From Xiphydria camelus (taxonomy: Eukaryota; Arthropoda; Insecta; Hymenoptera; Xiphydriidae), in assembly GCA_963678675.1 (NCBI GenBank), contig OY783195.1:32507006-32571005 (forward strand): 64,000 bases of DNA. Direction: 5' to 3'. The position numbers were made by a program, and so were the translations under genes. Of this stretch, positions 23,801-33,992 are shown one piece after another. The notes under the pieces are model-generated. The model was given only the letters and a program-made list of their open reading frames with translations, made no database searches and was not told where the DNA came from. Position 1 is the first letter of the stretch. Every line of letters begins with the position of its first letter.

Positions 23801-26190
23801 TCAAGGTCAGCTGCCACGATACCTACGAAAAAAAGAGTATCAGTCGACAAACACAGCTGTCGCCGCGTCACGATGTGATACACGTGCACGCCGAGAATCC
23901 AGTTTCCGAAAATCGAATAGAATCGACGTACATTCCGGCGCACGCCACATTTTGCCGGGCTCTATTCGTGATCGCGAGAGACGCGCGACGTGCGCTTTTT
24001 GCGTCGAACAAGGCACGATGCTCGTCGACTCGTCGACTCGATATCGCGTAAAAACCGGGACTCTTGCGATATTTTCAGAGTTCGGGCGTCGGCGAAGCCA
24101 GCGTATACCACGCGCTAGTGGTCATATTCCTCGAGTTCTTCGCATGGGGGTTGCTGACGATGCCTATAATCACCGTACTGAACGAGACCTTCCCGGATCA
24201 CACCTTCTTGATGAACGGTTTGATAATGGGCATCAAAGGAATCCTCTCATTTCTATCGGCACCGTTGATCGGAGCTCTGTCCGACGTGTGGGGTAGAAAA
24301 TTCTTCCTGCTCATCACAGTGGCCTTTACCTGCGCTCCTATACCTCTCATGAGCATCAACACTTGGTGGTTCTTCGCCATGATCTCTATAAGCGGCGTAT
24401 TCGCTTGTACCTTCTCGGTGGTGTTCGCCTACGTAGCGGACGTGACTGAGGAGAGCCAACGCTCCTTGGCGTACGGTTCGGTACGTATCATCGATAGCGG
24501 ATACGTCATCGAATAGATTTCACGGAGATACGGCGGTGGCCGGTACACGGAAAGAGAATCGTTGCGATGATTATCTTATCGTCGGTACCCGTCGTGATAC
24601 GTACCTGTCGTTTCTATGGTAAAGGGGATATTGTAACGGTGCAGGCCCGTCGCTGCGATAACGCAACGTTTTGACCACAATGTTTACCAGGTTTCAGCCA
24701 CATTTGCCGCGAGTATGGTGATAAGTCCGGCGTTGGGAGAGTACACGATGTCCACATACGGGGAGAACCTGACGGTAGCGCTGGCCACTGCCATTGCGGT
24801 GTTGGATGTATTTTTCATTCTGGTAGCCGTACCGGAAAGTCTGCCGGAAAAAGCTCGTCCCCCGGCACCAATTTCCTGGGAGCAAGCGGATCCTTTCGCT
24901 GCGCTGGGCAAGGTGAGACGAACGAGCTCGCGCGCGCGCGCGCGCGCTTTTTTCTCCTTCCACAACGTTTCGTTGCCGTAACGTTTCGTCCTTTCGTTCG
25001 AACGCAACACTAGGTCGGCAAGGATCACACTATCCTGATGCTATGCGTCACCGTGTTCCTGAGTTACCTGCCGGAAGCTGGCCAATACAGCTGTATCTTC
25101 GTTTATCTAAAATTAGCAATGGGATTCTCCACTCCAATGGTGGCGGTATTCATAGCCGTCGTGGGTATCTTGAGCGTGGGCGCACAGATACTGCTGGGGC
25201 CTTTGATGAGGACCCTTGGCAGTAAACACACGATCATGTTGGGTCTATTATTCGAGATGCTTCAGCTGATGTGGTACGGCTTCGGCTCGCAGACGTGGTA
25301 ATGTAATCGATGAATTTTGAATCTAACTAATCTGGGACTCTGGAATACTCGATACGCTCGACGCAGTCGCGCGAACACGACTCGTTCCTATCGATAATTT
25401 CGTTCGATCGTATCCGAGTCCGCGAATGCGTGGAGCAAGCGTGCGAGCTAGAGACCCTTTAAATTCATCGAATGTGATCGCGCGAGACTAACCGCAAAAC
25501 GAATCCTGCGTAAGGATGATGTGGGCCGCGGGTGTACTAGCTTCCGTCTCGAGCATCACGTACCCGGCAATCTCCGCGTTCGTATCGATGCACTCCGATG
25601 CCGACAAGCAAGGTTTGGTACAAGGCATGGTCACGGGAATGCGCGGGCTCTGCAACGGCTTGGGTCCCGCCATGTTTGGTGTCATCTTCTACCTCTTTCA
25701 TGTCGATCTCAACGATGACTCGCCAACGCTCGCTCTGAAGCCATCGTTTCTCGACGAGCACAACAAGACGGGAGCCGTGACTCGGCATCTCGACATCATG
25801 CCACAGGTTCGTACGATTCGTACGAGTTGGGCTTTGAACGAGGGCTCTTACTTTGCGTTTCGACTCAAACCAGAGACTGAGCTCCCGACTCTCTCTCTCT
25901 GATCCCTTTCGGGCATTTTGGGAAGGGATTTCCGAGGGGAGTCGGCCACGACGTTTTCATTCTCGCTTTGTTTTTTCCAGTTAGTACCAGGGCCACCGTT
26001 CGTGTTCGGTGCGTTACTCGTGATATGTGCACTTTTAGTAGCAGCGTTCATTCCCGAAGCCAGTCCAACGACGATAGGTCTGACGCACCACTCTTCTACT
26101 TCCCGGAGGCCCTCCGGTAAATACGCATATCAAAAATGTACGCAACAATTTACCACCCTTGCTAAAAATAAGAAAGAAAAGCACACGTGA
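20880..26190 (+). CDS. MFSD14: MFSD14 (HIAT1) family membrane transporter
   Basis: Orphan member of the major facilitator superfamily, expected in internal membranes (Golgi and endosomes in mammals). Exons 20880-20960, 24079-24480, 24691-24912, 25014-25297, 25515-25806 and 25981-26190 join in frame to 496 aa (human about 490). The MFS motif A is clear as GALSDVWGRK, and the twelve-helix pattern is complete. Stretches typical of this family include FLEFFAWGLL, FLMNGLI, LSFLSAPLIGALSDVWGRK, PISWEQADPFA, FLSYLPEAGQY, MMWAAG and GMRGLCNGLGP. Exon 1, more than 3 kb upstream, encodes only 27 residues (MPAKVSKK to DGVIT). I chose ATG 20880 over 20835 because it has A at -3 and gives the family-like N-terminal length. 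The C-terminal tail is short and basic. The substrate is unknown. Confidence 0.93.
22961..23010. repeat. (CTC)n trinucleotide repeat in MFSD14 intron 1
   Basis: A nearly pure pyrimidine CTC/CCT tract of about 50 nt. It is intronic, so open frames through it are not coding. Confidence 0.8.
24928..24947. repeat. Alternating CG tract in MFSD14 intron 3
   Basis: About twenty nt of strictly alternating C and G inside a 101-nt intron. Alternating CG of this length favours left-handed DNA in vitro (general knowledge). Confidence 0.85.
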
Positions 26191-26724
26191 ACGCTTCTGG
26201 TGGTGGATTGTACTTGGGGATCGTCGATGCTCGCGCGGGTACAGCCGACTGGCCGCTCTTATCTCGATCTCGGTATCTCTCGATCACCGACTGATCGGAG
26301 TGTGCCATGGCGATCGTTTTCTTCAGTACGTGCCCGCCGTGTCTTTGCACGATCGTAAAAAAGTTGCACGTTTCAGGTCTGTCCTTGGACGTTCACTACG
26401 AAGTGGAGAGAGTTGCCAGTGGAAGGGGAAAGATCGGACCCTTATCGCCGCTCGTCGATAATTGTAACTCCGCCGCGCTTTAGCCGATTCTTCATCTTAG
26501 GCAAACCGTGGCGCACCAGGAGGAAGTTGCGCTCCGTTATCCTGCCGGACAAGCGAGGACGGACCGTCAACTGACTCCATCCTTCGCCGGCAAAGTAAAC
26601 ACGCGCGTACCCTCCCATTTATACGGCGAAGAACGCACTCGAATCGAGCCACACTAAATTCGCTCGAACTTTATTCGACGTACCGTCCGTTCAGACGGAT
26701 GTAATTGACTTCGGCTCTAGAGCG

Positions 26725-26733
26725 TATAAAAGG
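26725..26733 (+). promoter_or_regulatory. TATA-box-like sequence TATAAAAGG
   Basis: A textbook TATA box placed 26 nt before an ATG that opens a 22-codon frame ending exactly at a GTGAGT donor (26825). No other gene start in the window shows so clear a TATA element. There is no proof it is used. Confidence 0.35.
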
Positions 26734-26758
26734 AGCATATAGCGTTTGTGTGTTTGCG

Positions 26759-26824
26759 ATGGACGCGTTACGAAAGCCGATTCGTGGGGTCGGACGGTGT
26801 GCCGGGACTCTTACCTCGGTGATC
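26759..26824 (+). other. Candidate short first exon (22 codons) after the TATA box
   Basis: ATG at 26759 begins MDALRKPIRGVG, then CAGTLTSVI, and the frame runs into GTGAGT at 26825. I found no convincing downstream exon on this strand, so this may be an unrecognised small gene, an alternative or non-coding transcript, or chance. Confidence 0.2.
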
Positions 26825-29054
26825 GTGAGTATGCCCGTGTTATAAGTATTGCGTGTTACGAGTAAATATTACGGACGCGCAACCCCGCACGCGTAAACGT
26901 ACGAGCGCTTCATAATTGTTCTACAAGTCGGACTTATCCCCGAAAGTGTTCGCGACGGGAGGCATATTCCGCGGATCATCGTCTATCTCGCGTACCGGCG
27001 GGTAGACCCTCCCCGTTTTGATTAGCTTGCCGAGAGCACAAGAAAGGTTGCAATCAGTATTTTTACTAGACTACTAATTCACGTAATCCTAGAGAGTTCA
27101 TCGACGACTATTCGGTGTTGGTTCCTTTACTTTCTCTCGAGGGTGTGCTCCACCGAACGACGTATCGGAGGTGAGAATTGTGTGAGAAAAGAAGTGAAAG
27201 TATAAATATATAGAGAAAGGGGAGGGAGAAAGAGAGGGGCGGGGAGGATCGCACGTCACTGTCCCTGAAATGTTAAGCGTTTTGTCTGTGAAATTTCAGA
27301 TGCCATTTCTACATTATACGAGAATGAATGTCGTGACTAAAGAAAAAAGAGAAAATATGCAATTGAAACTAAAATTTGTACCTCTTTCCGTTCTTCTCGT
27401 CGAAGAGTAATGACCGCCGACACTCGAGTATCGTATAGCTTGCTTTTCAAACATTCCTTGGCGCGAGAGAAAAACGGTTAGGCTCCAGTCATTCGAAATT
27501 TCGTACTTTGAAATACCGAATGAAAAGAGAGAGAGAGAGGGTGGGGGATTATTATTCCAAGTCACGCGTAGAGGGGGAAGGGGGGGAGAAAACTCGCGCG
27601 TACCTTCTGATTTTTGGAGGGAAAGAGAGAGAGAGAGAGAGGAGAGTACTTTCGATATCTGCCACCTACTCTCATTATTTTTCGAGCATGCGCGACATCG
27701 TTACGTACATTCGTTCTCCGCGTTATATATTTTTATTTATGCATTTACCGCTCGACAATAGTGTGACTATCTACGTCGATACGCTCACTTTCATCATTGA
27801 TTTAAATGTACGACAGATTGCTAGGCTCTTCATCTAGATTTCACACTGTTTCTTCGCTTCTTTCAATGGAGCTACGCGTGCAAATTTCTTAGCGCTTTGG
27901 ATTCGAGAGAAAAAAAGAGAGAGAGATGCAATAGCTACGGTACTTCGTTTTGCGCCCTTCTTGCCACTGTTAAGGCTTTTGAGGTAACGCGTAAGGATGA
28001 TAGTAACGAAATAAAAAGGGGCACCTAAAAATCGTCGCGAATGAGGATAATACTTATCTTCTACGAAAGCCAAAGATTGAATAGCAACTGAAAAAATTTA
28101 TTGTTAAATCGTAACGAGTAGGTGAGCGCGAACGTAATAAATCCCAATGAACGAGGAATTGCTCGTTAAAAATTATCTTTTAAAATAACCTTTGTCTCGC
28201 TCCAAGAACCCTCCTGCTGTTGGTAGACGCGTTTTATGAAGACCCCAACTGAAGAAAGATGTAAATGTTAAGCGTGTATCTACATCCCCTTCTCCCACTT
28301 GACTCGAATAATCTCGAATTTATGATTATTATTTTTTAAGGAGACCACGTTCTCCGTATTTTATTTTCCTTAGGATTCGAGACATATTTTCGAACGTTGA
28401 ACGAAACTGCACGTGTTGACGATCGATATCTATGTCACTGAAAATAAAAGGACGACTCTCGTCTCAAATAAAATTTGCCGCCCACCTTTGCTCTATTTCG
28501 ATAACAAAGGTTTTCAATCCTGTGGATCTAAACAACATCAAGTGGCAGTGGCTTTCTTGGAGAGTGCAAGACGCAAAAATGTACAGTACATTGAATATTG
28601 TATAATTTTTCTAACGTTTTCCTTCTTTTTCTTTAGAATTTCATTAGTTATTTATGTTTGTACACGATAAATCAGGACACGTATACAGAGAGCTGTACTG
28701 TAGGTATATATATATATATATATAGATTGATAACACGAAATTCGATAAAAGTTGAAGGAAAAGATTGTAGATTAATGCTCGATTACCCGGATGCGGAGTC
28801 GAGTTACTGTATATGTATAATATGTATAATGATGGGTGCATCAATAAAAATAATTATTTTTAAGATAAAGGAAAAAATCGCGCGACACTAAAATGGACTT
28901 GATCTCTCCGTATGTCGTGTATTTTCAAATTATGTACATCAGTTTTGAACTCTCGTCCAAGCGAATGTTCAGTTTGTTACGGTGCGTATACAAAGTTTGT
29001 AGTCTACGCTTCGTACGTATATATGTATATTTTTTTAGTCGGTGCATCCCGTGA

Positions 29055-30604
29055 TCAGGTGGTTTGGATCGCGCTCGCCGTACTCTGAGGAATAGATGCC
29101 AGCGTCGCGCCACTCTGTTGCCATAATTCTATCGCCTTGTTTACGATCACTTCCGACATTTCCTCCGATATCTGCGAAACATTCGTAACGTGCGTATCCT
29201 TGATACCGCGCGAAGTGATCTTTCACGCTCTTATAGACCCCGCTGAATTGCCTTACATTGTTAACAGCATCCAGTACGTTATCCACGCTCTCGCATCGTA
29301 ATAAAAGGCGCCTCAGTGTTGTCAAAGTGACGACCGCTACGAATATCAATATTTTATAGGCACCGACGGCTATCTTGTCCCAAACCCTGTTGCGATAGAA
29401 AATATCGTAAATTTCGTAGCCCGACGATAATTACGCGCGGAAAGAGAGATGAGTCGAGATCATCGACCCCCTTTTCTTTCTCGGTGTTGTCTTCGAGTCG
29501 TAAAGAAACATACTTTGGTATGGAACCGTCGCTAATCGTGCCCGCGAAACACGAATAGAACCAGGTGTCGAATGGCAGACCGTGGAGCGCCCCGATTTTA
29601 TCGAGATGCTTGTAGAGATTCGGGTCCTCGCGCTCCAGCAGAGTACACGTGCACTCTTGCAATCGACAGACTTCCTTGTAAAACTTCTGAACCTGATCGA
29701 GAAAACCACCCAATATCCAATAAGTGTCTATCGGCTTGTCGCACTCATGGTCGGCATCTACCATGTGCCACAAACTCTCTGCCAGCTTACTCATGGATCT
29801 GCTAACCAGAACGAGTATGCATTCCACGACGAGTCATTGCACATACACGCCATTAAACGAATATCGAAGGAACCTGAATGCTATTCTTATACAAGGTGTC
29901 TCTGACGAATGATACGCTCCCGCCGTTTTTTTTATTACTTTGCCACAACACTACCGACATTGTAATTCTTATAGTCTTTCTCTTGGAGAAACTAAAAGCA
30001 CGCATTTTAAAGGTGACGGACGAATCAAGGTCAGAAACATTTGACACACAACGCCAATAGTAGGTATTCAACTTGACCTGAGCAATGGGGACTCCAGTTG
30101 GGTGTTGGTGTCAATTTTTGCTCGTCTTGTGCGCAATAGCCACATCATTACGAATACCTGATGGGGCTTGGTACCGTCATCCATTATTTTGGTAACTCTT
30201 AACGCCTTTTGCAAGTCTTCGAATTCGGCACGTCGTTGGAGCATAACAAAATTATGACTCTCGACGTAAACCGGAATGACGCCTAGTAAGATTTTCCATA
30301 GAACATTTCTGTGCATCGCCGGCACCGTAAATCGCAGGCAAAACTGTTTCAATTTGACTTTGTCGATGGGTCGCTCCTTCAAAAGGATCTCCAAGGATTT
30401 CTTCTCCTCCACGCTACGAAATCCCACCTAGTGGTGGGTGGAAAAATATACGCGCGAATGCGGTACGTAATATAAAACCACGCACCAGAACGATCTGTAT
30501 TCGGATATATCGATATAAAATACCAAGCAAGAGAGAGGATGCACCATGAAATGATCACGTACCTTCTCGTAATACGAGGAACGAAAATTTCGTTCGTCCG
30601 TCAT
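29055..30604 (-). CDS. TBC1D7: TBC1 domain family member 7
   Basis: Third subunit of the TSC1-TSC2 complex that restrains Rheb and mTORC1 (family knowledge); it acts in the cytosol and on lysosomes. Minus-strand exons 30604-30563, 30427-30078, 29801-29514, 29386-29257 and 29171-29055 keep one frame over four introns and give 308 aa (human about 293). Exon 1 encodes MTDERNFRSSYYEK, like the vertebrate N-terminus. Then follow VGFRSVEEKKSLEILL, a family landmark, the TBC helices (MHRNVLWKILLGVIP, PIDTYWILGGF, LPFDTWFYSCFAG), VWDKIAVGAYKILIFVAV, and the C-terminal EVIVNKAIELW. The segment from about residue 100 to 140 diverges most from vertebrate sequences. The start fits both homology and a splice donor directly after codon 14. 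Confidence 0.92.
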
Positions 30605-30749
30605 GATGAAATGATAATTGTCGATCTTTCTCTAATTGTAACGACAAAATGGTACAAATTGAAATCTAGCTCCGTCAATGAACAAAATCCCGAGCGCGTT
30701 TGAATGCGCCCGACTGCATTGAACTCGATCGCATCTGATCGTGCAGTAT
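30605..30749. other. 5' flank of TBC1D7
   Basis: Short presumed promoter. Transposon-derived repeats begin 146 nt upstream of the start codon. Confidence 0.4.
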
Positions 30750-30968
30750 GTACACCCGTGCTCACGGAATCTGTCGCTGGTGACTTTTTTTAAATGTTAT
30801 TTTTAAACGTACTAACCAATGATTAATCAATCCTCGTGCTTTCATTAACGAGAGTAGACGTCACCGTAGCTAATGAGGGCATGAGAATTAATTGTTCACT
30901 GGTTAGTACGTTTAAAAATAAGGTTTAAAAAAAGTCACCAGCGACAGATTCCGTGAGCACGGGTGTAC
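30750..30968. mobile_element. MITE, family A copy 1
   Basis: A 219-bp hairpin element with ends GTACACCC and GGGTGTAC. The arms match almost perfectly for more than 60 bp, including GTGCTCACGGAAT, CGCTGGTGAC and ACGTACTAACCA and their complements. It encodes nothing. A diverged relative follows 8 bp later and a third copy lies near 51.7 kb. Confidence 0.85.
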
Positions 30969-30976
30969 CTACGTAT

Positions 30977-31193
30977 GTACACCCGGGTTCACGGATTCTG
31001 AACATAGTAACTTTTCAAAATGTAATTTTTAATCGTAACAGCCAATTAGCAATTAAATCTCATACTTTCATTAGCTAATGCGGCCTTTGCCCCGGCTAAT
31101 GAAAGCATGATAATTAATTATTCATTGGTTAGTATATTGAAATATGACATTTTGAAAGGTCACTATGTTTAGAATTCGTGAAACCGGGTGTAC
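30977..31193. mobile_element. MITE, family A copy 2 (diverged)
   Basis: 217 bp with the same GTACACCC/GGGTGTAC ends, less perfect arms (AAAATGTAATTTT against CATTTTGAAA) and the same central palindrome around TTCATTAGC and GCTAATGAAAGCATGA. Older than copy 1 judging from arm mismatches. Confidence 0.8.
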
Positions 31194-31198
31194 AGTAA

Positions 31199-31343
31199 AG
31201 CGTGGTTCAAATGGGTGCGGAAGGCCTGCGGAATGCGGAAACAACATTAGCCAATCAGCTCTTCCGCGTGCGTACTGCCTGCCAATCCGCACCGTTCCGC
31301 ATTCCGCATTCCGCAGGCCTTCCGCACCCATCTGAAACACGCT
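31199..31343. mobile_element. MITE, family C, with TAA target duplication
   Basis: 145 bp from AGCGTG to CACGCT; the arms include GGGTGCGGAAGGCCTGCGG and its complement. TAA flanks both sides (31196-31198 and 31344-31346), the 3-bp duplication typical of PIF/Harbinger elements. It encodes no protein. Confidence 0.85.
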
Positions 31344-31714
31344 TAAGGTAAAGCTGGGTTAAGATAAAACGCAAGGACGTTCACGTTCAGGTATTGAAGT
31401 ATACCTAAAGGTATATCTGCTTGTTTTTAATTTGGGATGATACATACCACGATGAGATAAAGATTCCAACCTGTTAGCATGACCGAGGGAGTCTACCACT
31501 TGTGAACGGTTGTGTCATTTGAGCTCTGAAAATCCCGATATCTCTGTGGACTATAGCGTCGTTTAGGTCAATGGCTCGGGATGACATTCACGAAGGTGCC
31601 ACCAACTCGGTTCTGATATTCTCCTGATGACTTATTCAAAATTCGACCCGTTTTAGGCGATGGCGCCAGCTAATGGTCAATTCTAGAATTACATATCGCA
31701 AATAGAGACATTTC

Positions 31715-31927
31715 TGTGGCGGCCCGCCACCAGATGGCGCTGCCTTTCTCACTAGTGGTCGAACACGAGTACGTTTCTACATAAGACCGAAGCTGTTCGA
31801 CAACCACGGAGGACAGAGCACACAGAGCGTCTAAGGCAGGAGTCGGCCTAGCCTTACTGACGAGTCCACAGGCCGACTCCGGGACGAAACGCTCCGCCGA
31901 TAACATGGCGATCGCTCTTTTCGCCAA
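31715..31927 (+). repeat. Left LTR of the TRIM-like element
   Basis: 213 bp starting TGTGGCGG and ending CGCCAA. Its first 16 bp form a hairpin (GTGGCGG/CCGCCAC). Open frames inside are not coding and recur in the right copy. Confidence 0.9.
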
Positions 31928-32035
31928 AGTGGTGACCCCGACGTGATGCAGCGGAGAAGATCATCATTCCTGCAGCATACCTTCTGGACCAAGGAACTCC
32001 CATGATAGGACACCTTCATCCGGAAGCAGAGCCAA

Positions 32036-32330
32036 CCACACGCACACGGCCACGACGCTCTCAGCCAGCACCAGCCACACCAGCGCTCACGCACACGGCC
32101 ACGACGCTCCCAGCACCAGCCACACACACACGGCCACGACGCCCCAGAGCACCAGCCATGCCAGCGCACACACACACGGCCATGCTAGACCCACGCAGGC
32201 AGCAGCCACAGCACCAGCGCTCACACACAAGGCCATGCTAGACCCACGCAGGCAGCAGCCCCAGACCAGCGCACGCACACACACGGCCATGCTGGACCCA
32301 CGCAGGCAGCAGCCGCATCATCACACACAC
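32036..32330. repeat. Degenerate tandem array inside the TRIM-like element
   Basis: Repeats of 30-50 bp built from CACACGGCCACGACGCTC-like and CATGCTAGACCCACGCAGGC-like units with interspersed CACACA. They read as Thr/Arg/Pro-rich frames without homology. This array fills most of the interior where coding genes of an autonomous element would be. Confidence 0.75.
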
Positions 32331-32493
32331 ACACACAGGATCGATCTCTCACACGCTGCGACGAACACCGGCGGAATTTCCAACTCACGATGTCCCAGTC
32401 ACATAGAACCACGCTCACACAGCCATCGCCACGCACACCACCATCTTCCACATCGTTACGCCTGCCTCCAGCAGCCGTCACTGGGGGGAGTAC

Positions 32494-32706
32494 TGTGGCG
32501 GCCCGCCACCAGATGGCGCTGCCTTTCTCACTAGTGGTCGAACACGAGTACGTTTCTACATAAGACCGAAGCTGTTCGACAACCACGGAGGACAGAGCAC
32601 ACAGAGCGTCTAAGGCAGGAGTCGGCCTAGCCTTACTGACGAGTCCACAGGCCGACTCCGGGACGAAACGCTCCGCCGATAACATGGCGATCGCTCTTTT
32701 CGCCAA
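32494..32706 (+). repeat. Right LTR of the TRIM-like element
   Basis: 213 bp that I read as identical to the left LTR, followed directly by the ATTTC duplication. Confidence 0.9.
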
Positions 32707-33035
32707 ATTTCTTGAAGCCGTAACGCCATCTAGTGAATGAACCACCAACTCGGCTGAATTTCGCGAGATGAGATATTTACCTAGATGGCGCTTTGACCAA
32801 AAAGTTAAAATTTTCATCATTCAATTCCCCAATCAACCGGCAGATGGGACAATACCAAAAAATAGTCGAAAATCAAACCTAGTATCAGGAGAACATGACG
32901 ATCGAGGAAATACCTATTTGCTCCAAAAAGACCCATTCACATCAAATCACGCAACCTCGTGGGCGGTCACCCATGTAAACGAGCCTGTTAAGAGCAGCGA
33001 CGCCTCGTAACAATGTATTTACAATCAAAGTTAAT
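32707..33035. other. Spacer before the SFR1-like gene
   Basis: Presumed promoter and 5' UTR. The phrase CCACCAACTCGG occurs both here and left of the LTR insertion (near 31600), so the element may have inserted into an older dispersed repeat. Confidence 0.35.
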
Positions 33036-33718
33036 ATGTTCAACGAAAACGTAACCCGTCATACGACGCCTCTAAGAAATAGTAATACTGTCAATAAACC
33101 TTTTCGTTCGCCGCTAATTTTGAGAACTAATCGTGTCGTTGATACTCAATCGCCGGTGGGACAAAGTATCGATCAAACATTAGATGATTTGCCTGAGCGG
33201 TGAGTGAACGAATCATTTCTTGATCGTTGTATTCTTTGGAGCCTACTTTTAATTTGGTTTCATTGTGGTAGAACAATCCTTCGGAAGCGATCAGTCTCTC
33301 AATCGGAGCGACCGGCTAAGAGACAATGTCGAGAACGACCCCTGGTAACAGCCGCATGGTCTAAAAGGGAGAAACTACTTGGAAGGGATCTGCTGGAACT
33401 CCAGGGAAGGGTTCGCGCAAAAGAGCGGGAACTTGAATGTCGAAAAGTTGAAGTGACCGTGGGAAAGGTTAGAAACAACTTTAATTTTGGAATCTCTTAT
33501 GATGAAACAAAAACAATGACAACTTTTAGCAAGATTCCATCGACCTAGCTGCGTCGATAGACCAGTGGCGAGAGGGTTGTCAACACGCCCTCGAGAGATT
33601 CCTGAATGATGTCAGAGAACAAAACGATCATTCCGTGACGATGAGTCAAGTTCTTTGTACATTGGCAATTCCTACTGACTTGGTTCGATATTCATCTGAA
33701 GACGACGCTTTTGTATGA
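33036..33718 (+). CDS. SFR1: SFR1/Mei5-like, Swi5-dependent recombination repair protein
   Basis: Likely partner of SWI5 that stimulates RAD51 strand exchange in homologous recombination, in the nucleus. Exons 33036-33199, 33272-33467 and 33530-33718 splice in frame to 182 aa, a little shorter than the 220-245 I recall for relatives. The N-terminal 55 residues are basic, Ser/Thr-rich and probably disordered and DNA-binding. Residues 70-120 form a charged helix (REKLLGRDLLELQGRVRAKE). The C-terminal exon holds the signature: a conserved Trp helix (IDQWREGCQHALERFL), a short helix (SVTMSQVLCTLAI), then PTDLVRYSSEDDAF just before the stop, matching the acidic end of the SFR1 family. The first and last exons are too short to stand out alone. 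It converges on MRPS18C, with 274 nt between stop codons. Confidence 0.75.
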
Positions 33719-33992
33719 CACCAAAAAAATTGTCATACGGACATTTTTGTACATTTCGAAACACCCAATTACATACAACCCAACTTCTTGTTTTCCTCTC
33801 GTCGAGTTATTCATTTTCTCCAGTTCCCTCTAGATGCGACGTTGTAAATTTCTGATTACCCTTTTGCATGAGACAATTTTTTGTCGAGACAAGTACAACT
33901 CTGGATGAAATGACGCGTTTTTGTCAGGCTCTATGATTATCGTGCAGAGATATTCAATATTGACTTTATTTATCGTCATTCAAGAGTTACTT

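Larger units (their letters stand above)
26191..29054. other. Spacer between MFSD14 and TBC1D7 with 3' UTRs
   Basis: Convergent 3' regions. AATAAA-type signals occur near 28135 and 28843 on the plus strand, so the MFSD14 UTR could be long. GA-rich microsatellites (about 27520-27650) and a TA repeat (28705-28724) are present. A TATA-box-like site with a short open exon lies at 26725-26824 and is listed separately. No other coding exon is supported. Confidence 0.4.
31715..32706. mobile_element. Non-autonomous LTR retrotransposon (TRIM-like), recent
   Basis: Two direct repeats of 213 bp (31715-31927 and 32494-32706) that I read as identical flank a 566-bp interior with no gag, protease or polymerase. 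The 5-bp target duplication ATTTC lies at 31710-31714 and 32707-32711. A primer-binding-site-like TGGTGACCCCGACGTGAT starts at 31930, 3 nt after the left LTR, and a purine tract (GGGGGGAG, 32483-32490) precedes the right LTR. The interior is a degenerate tandem array. These are all the marks of an LTR insertion that needs enzymes in trans. The PBS recalls insect BEL/Pao elements as I remember them; the family is not proven. Confidence 0.9.

Noticed and set aside
23625..24296. 223-aa plus-strand frame overlapping MFSD14 exon 2
   Set aside because: Shifted frame; the MFSD14 frame from 24079 has clear family sequence.
30750..31343. Closely spaced repeats resembling a CRISPR array
   Set aside because: They are long inverted repeats of unequal length with target duplications, in an animal genome.
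31670..31927. Frames MAKRAIAML... in the LTRs (also 32221-32820)
   Set aside because: The same sequence occurs in both LTRs and no gag or pol homology is visible.
32002..32241. Thr/Arg/Pro-rich frames in the LTR element interior
   Set aside because: Translation of a tandem repeat; other frames give equally long products.
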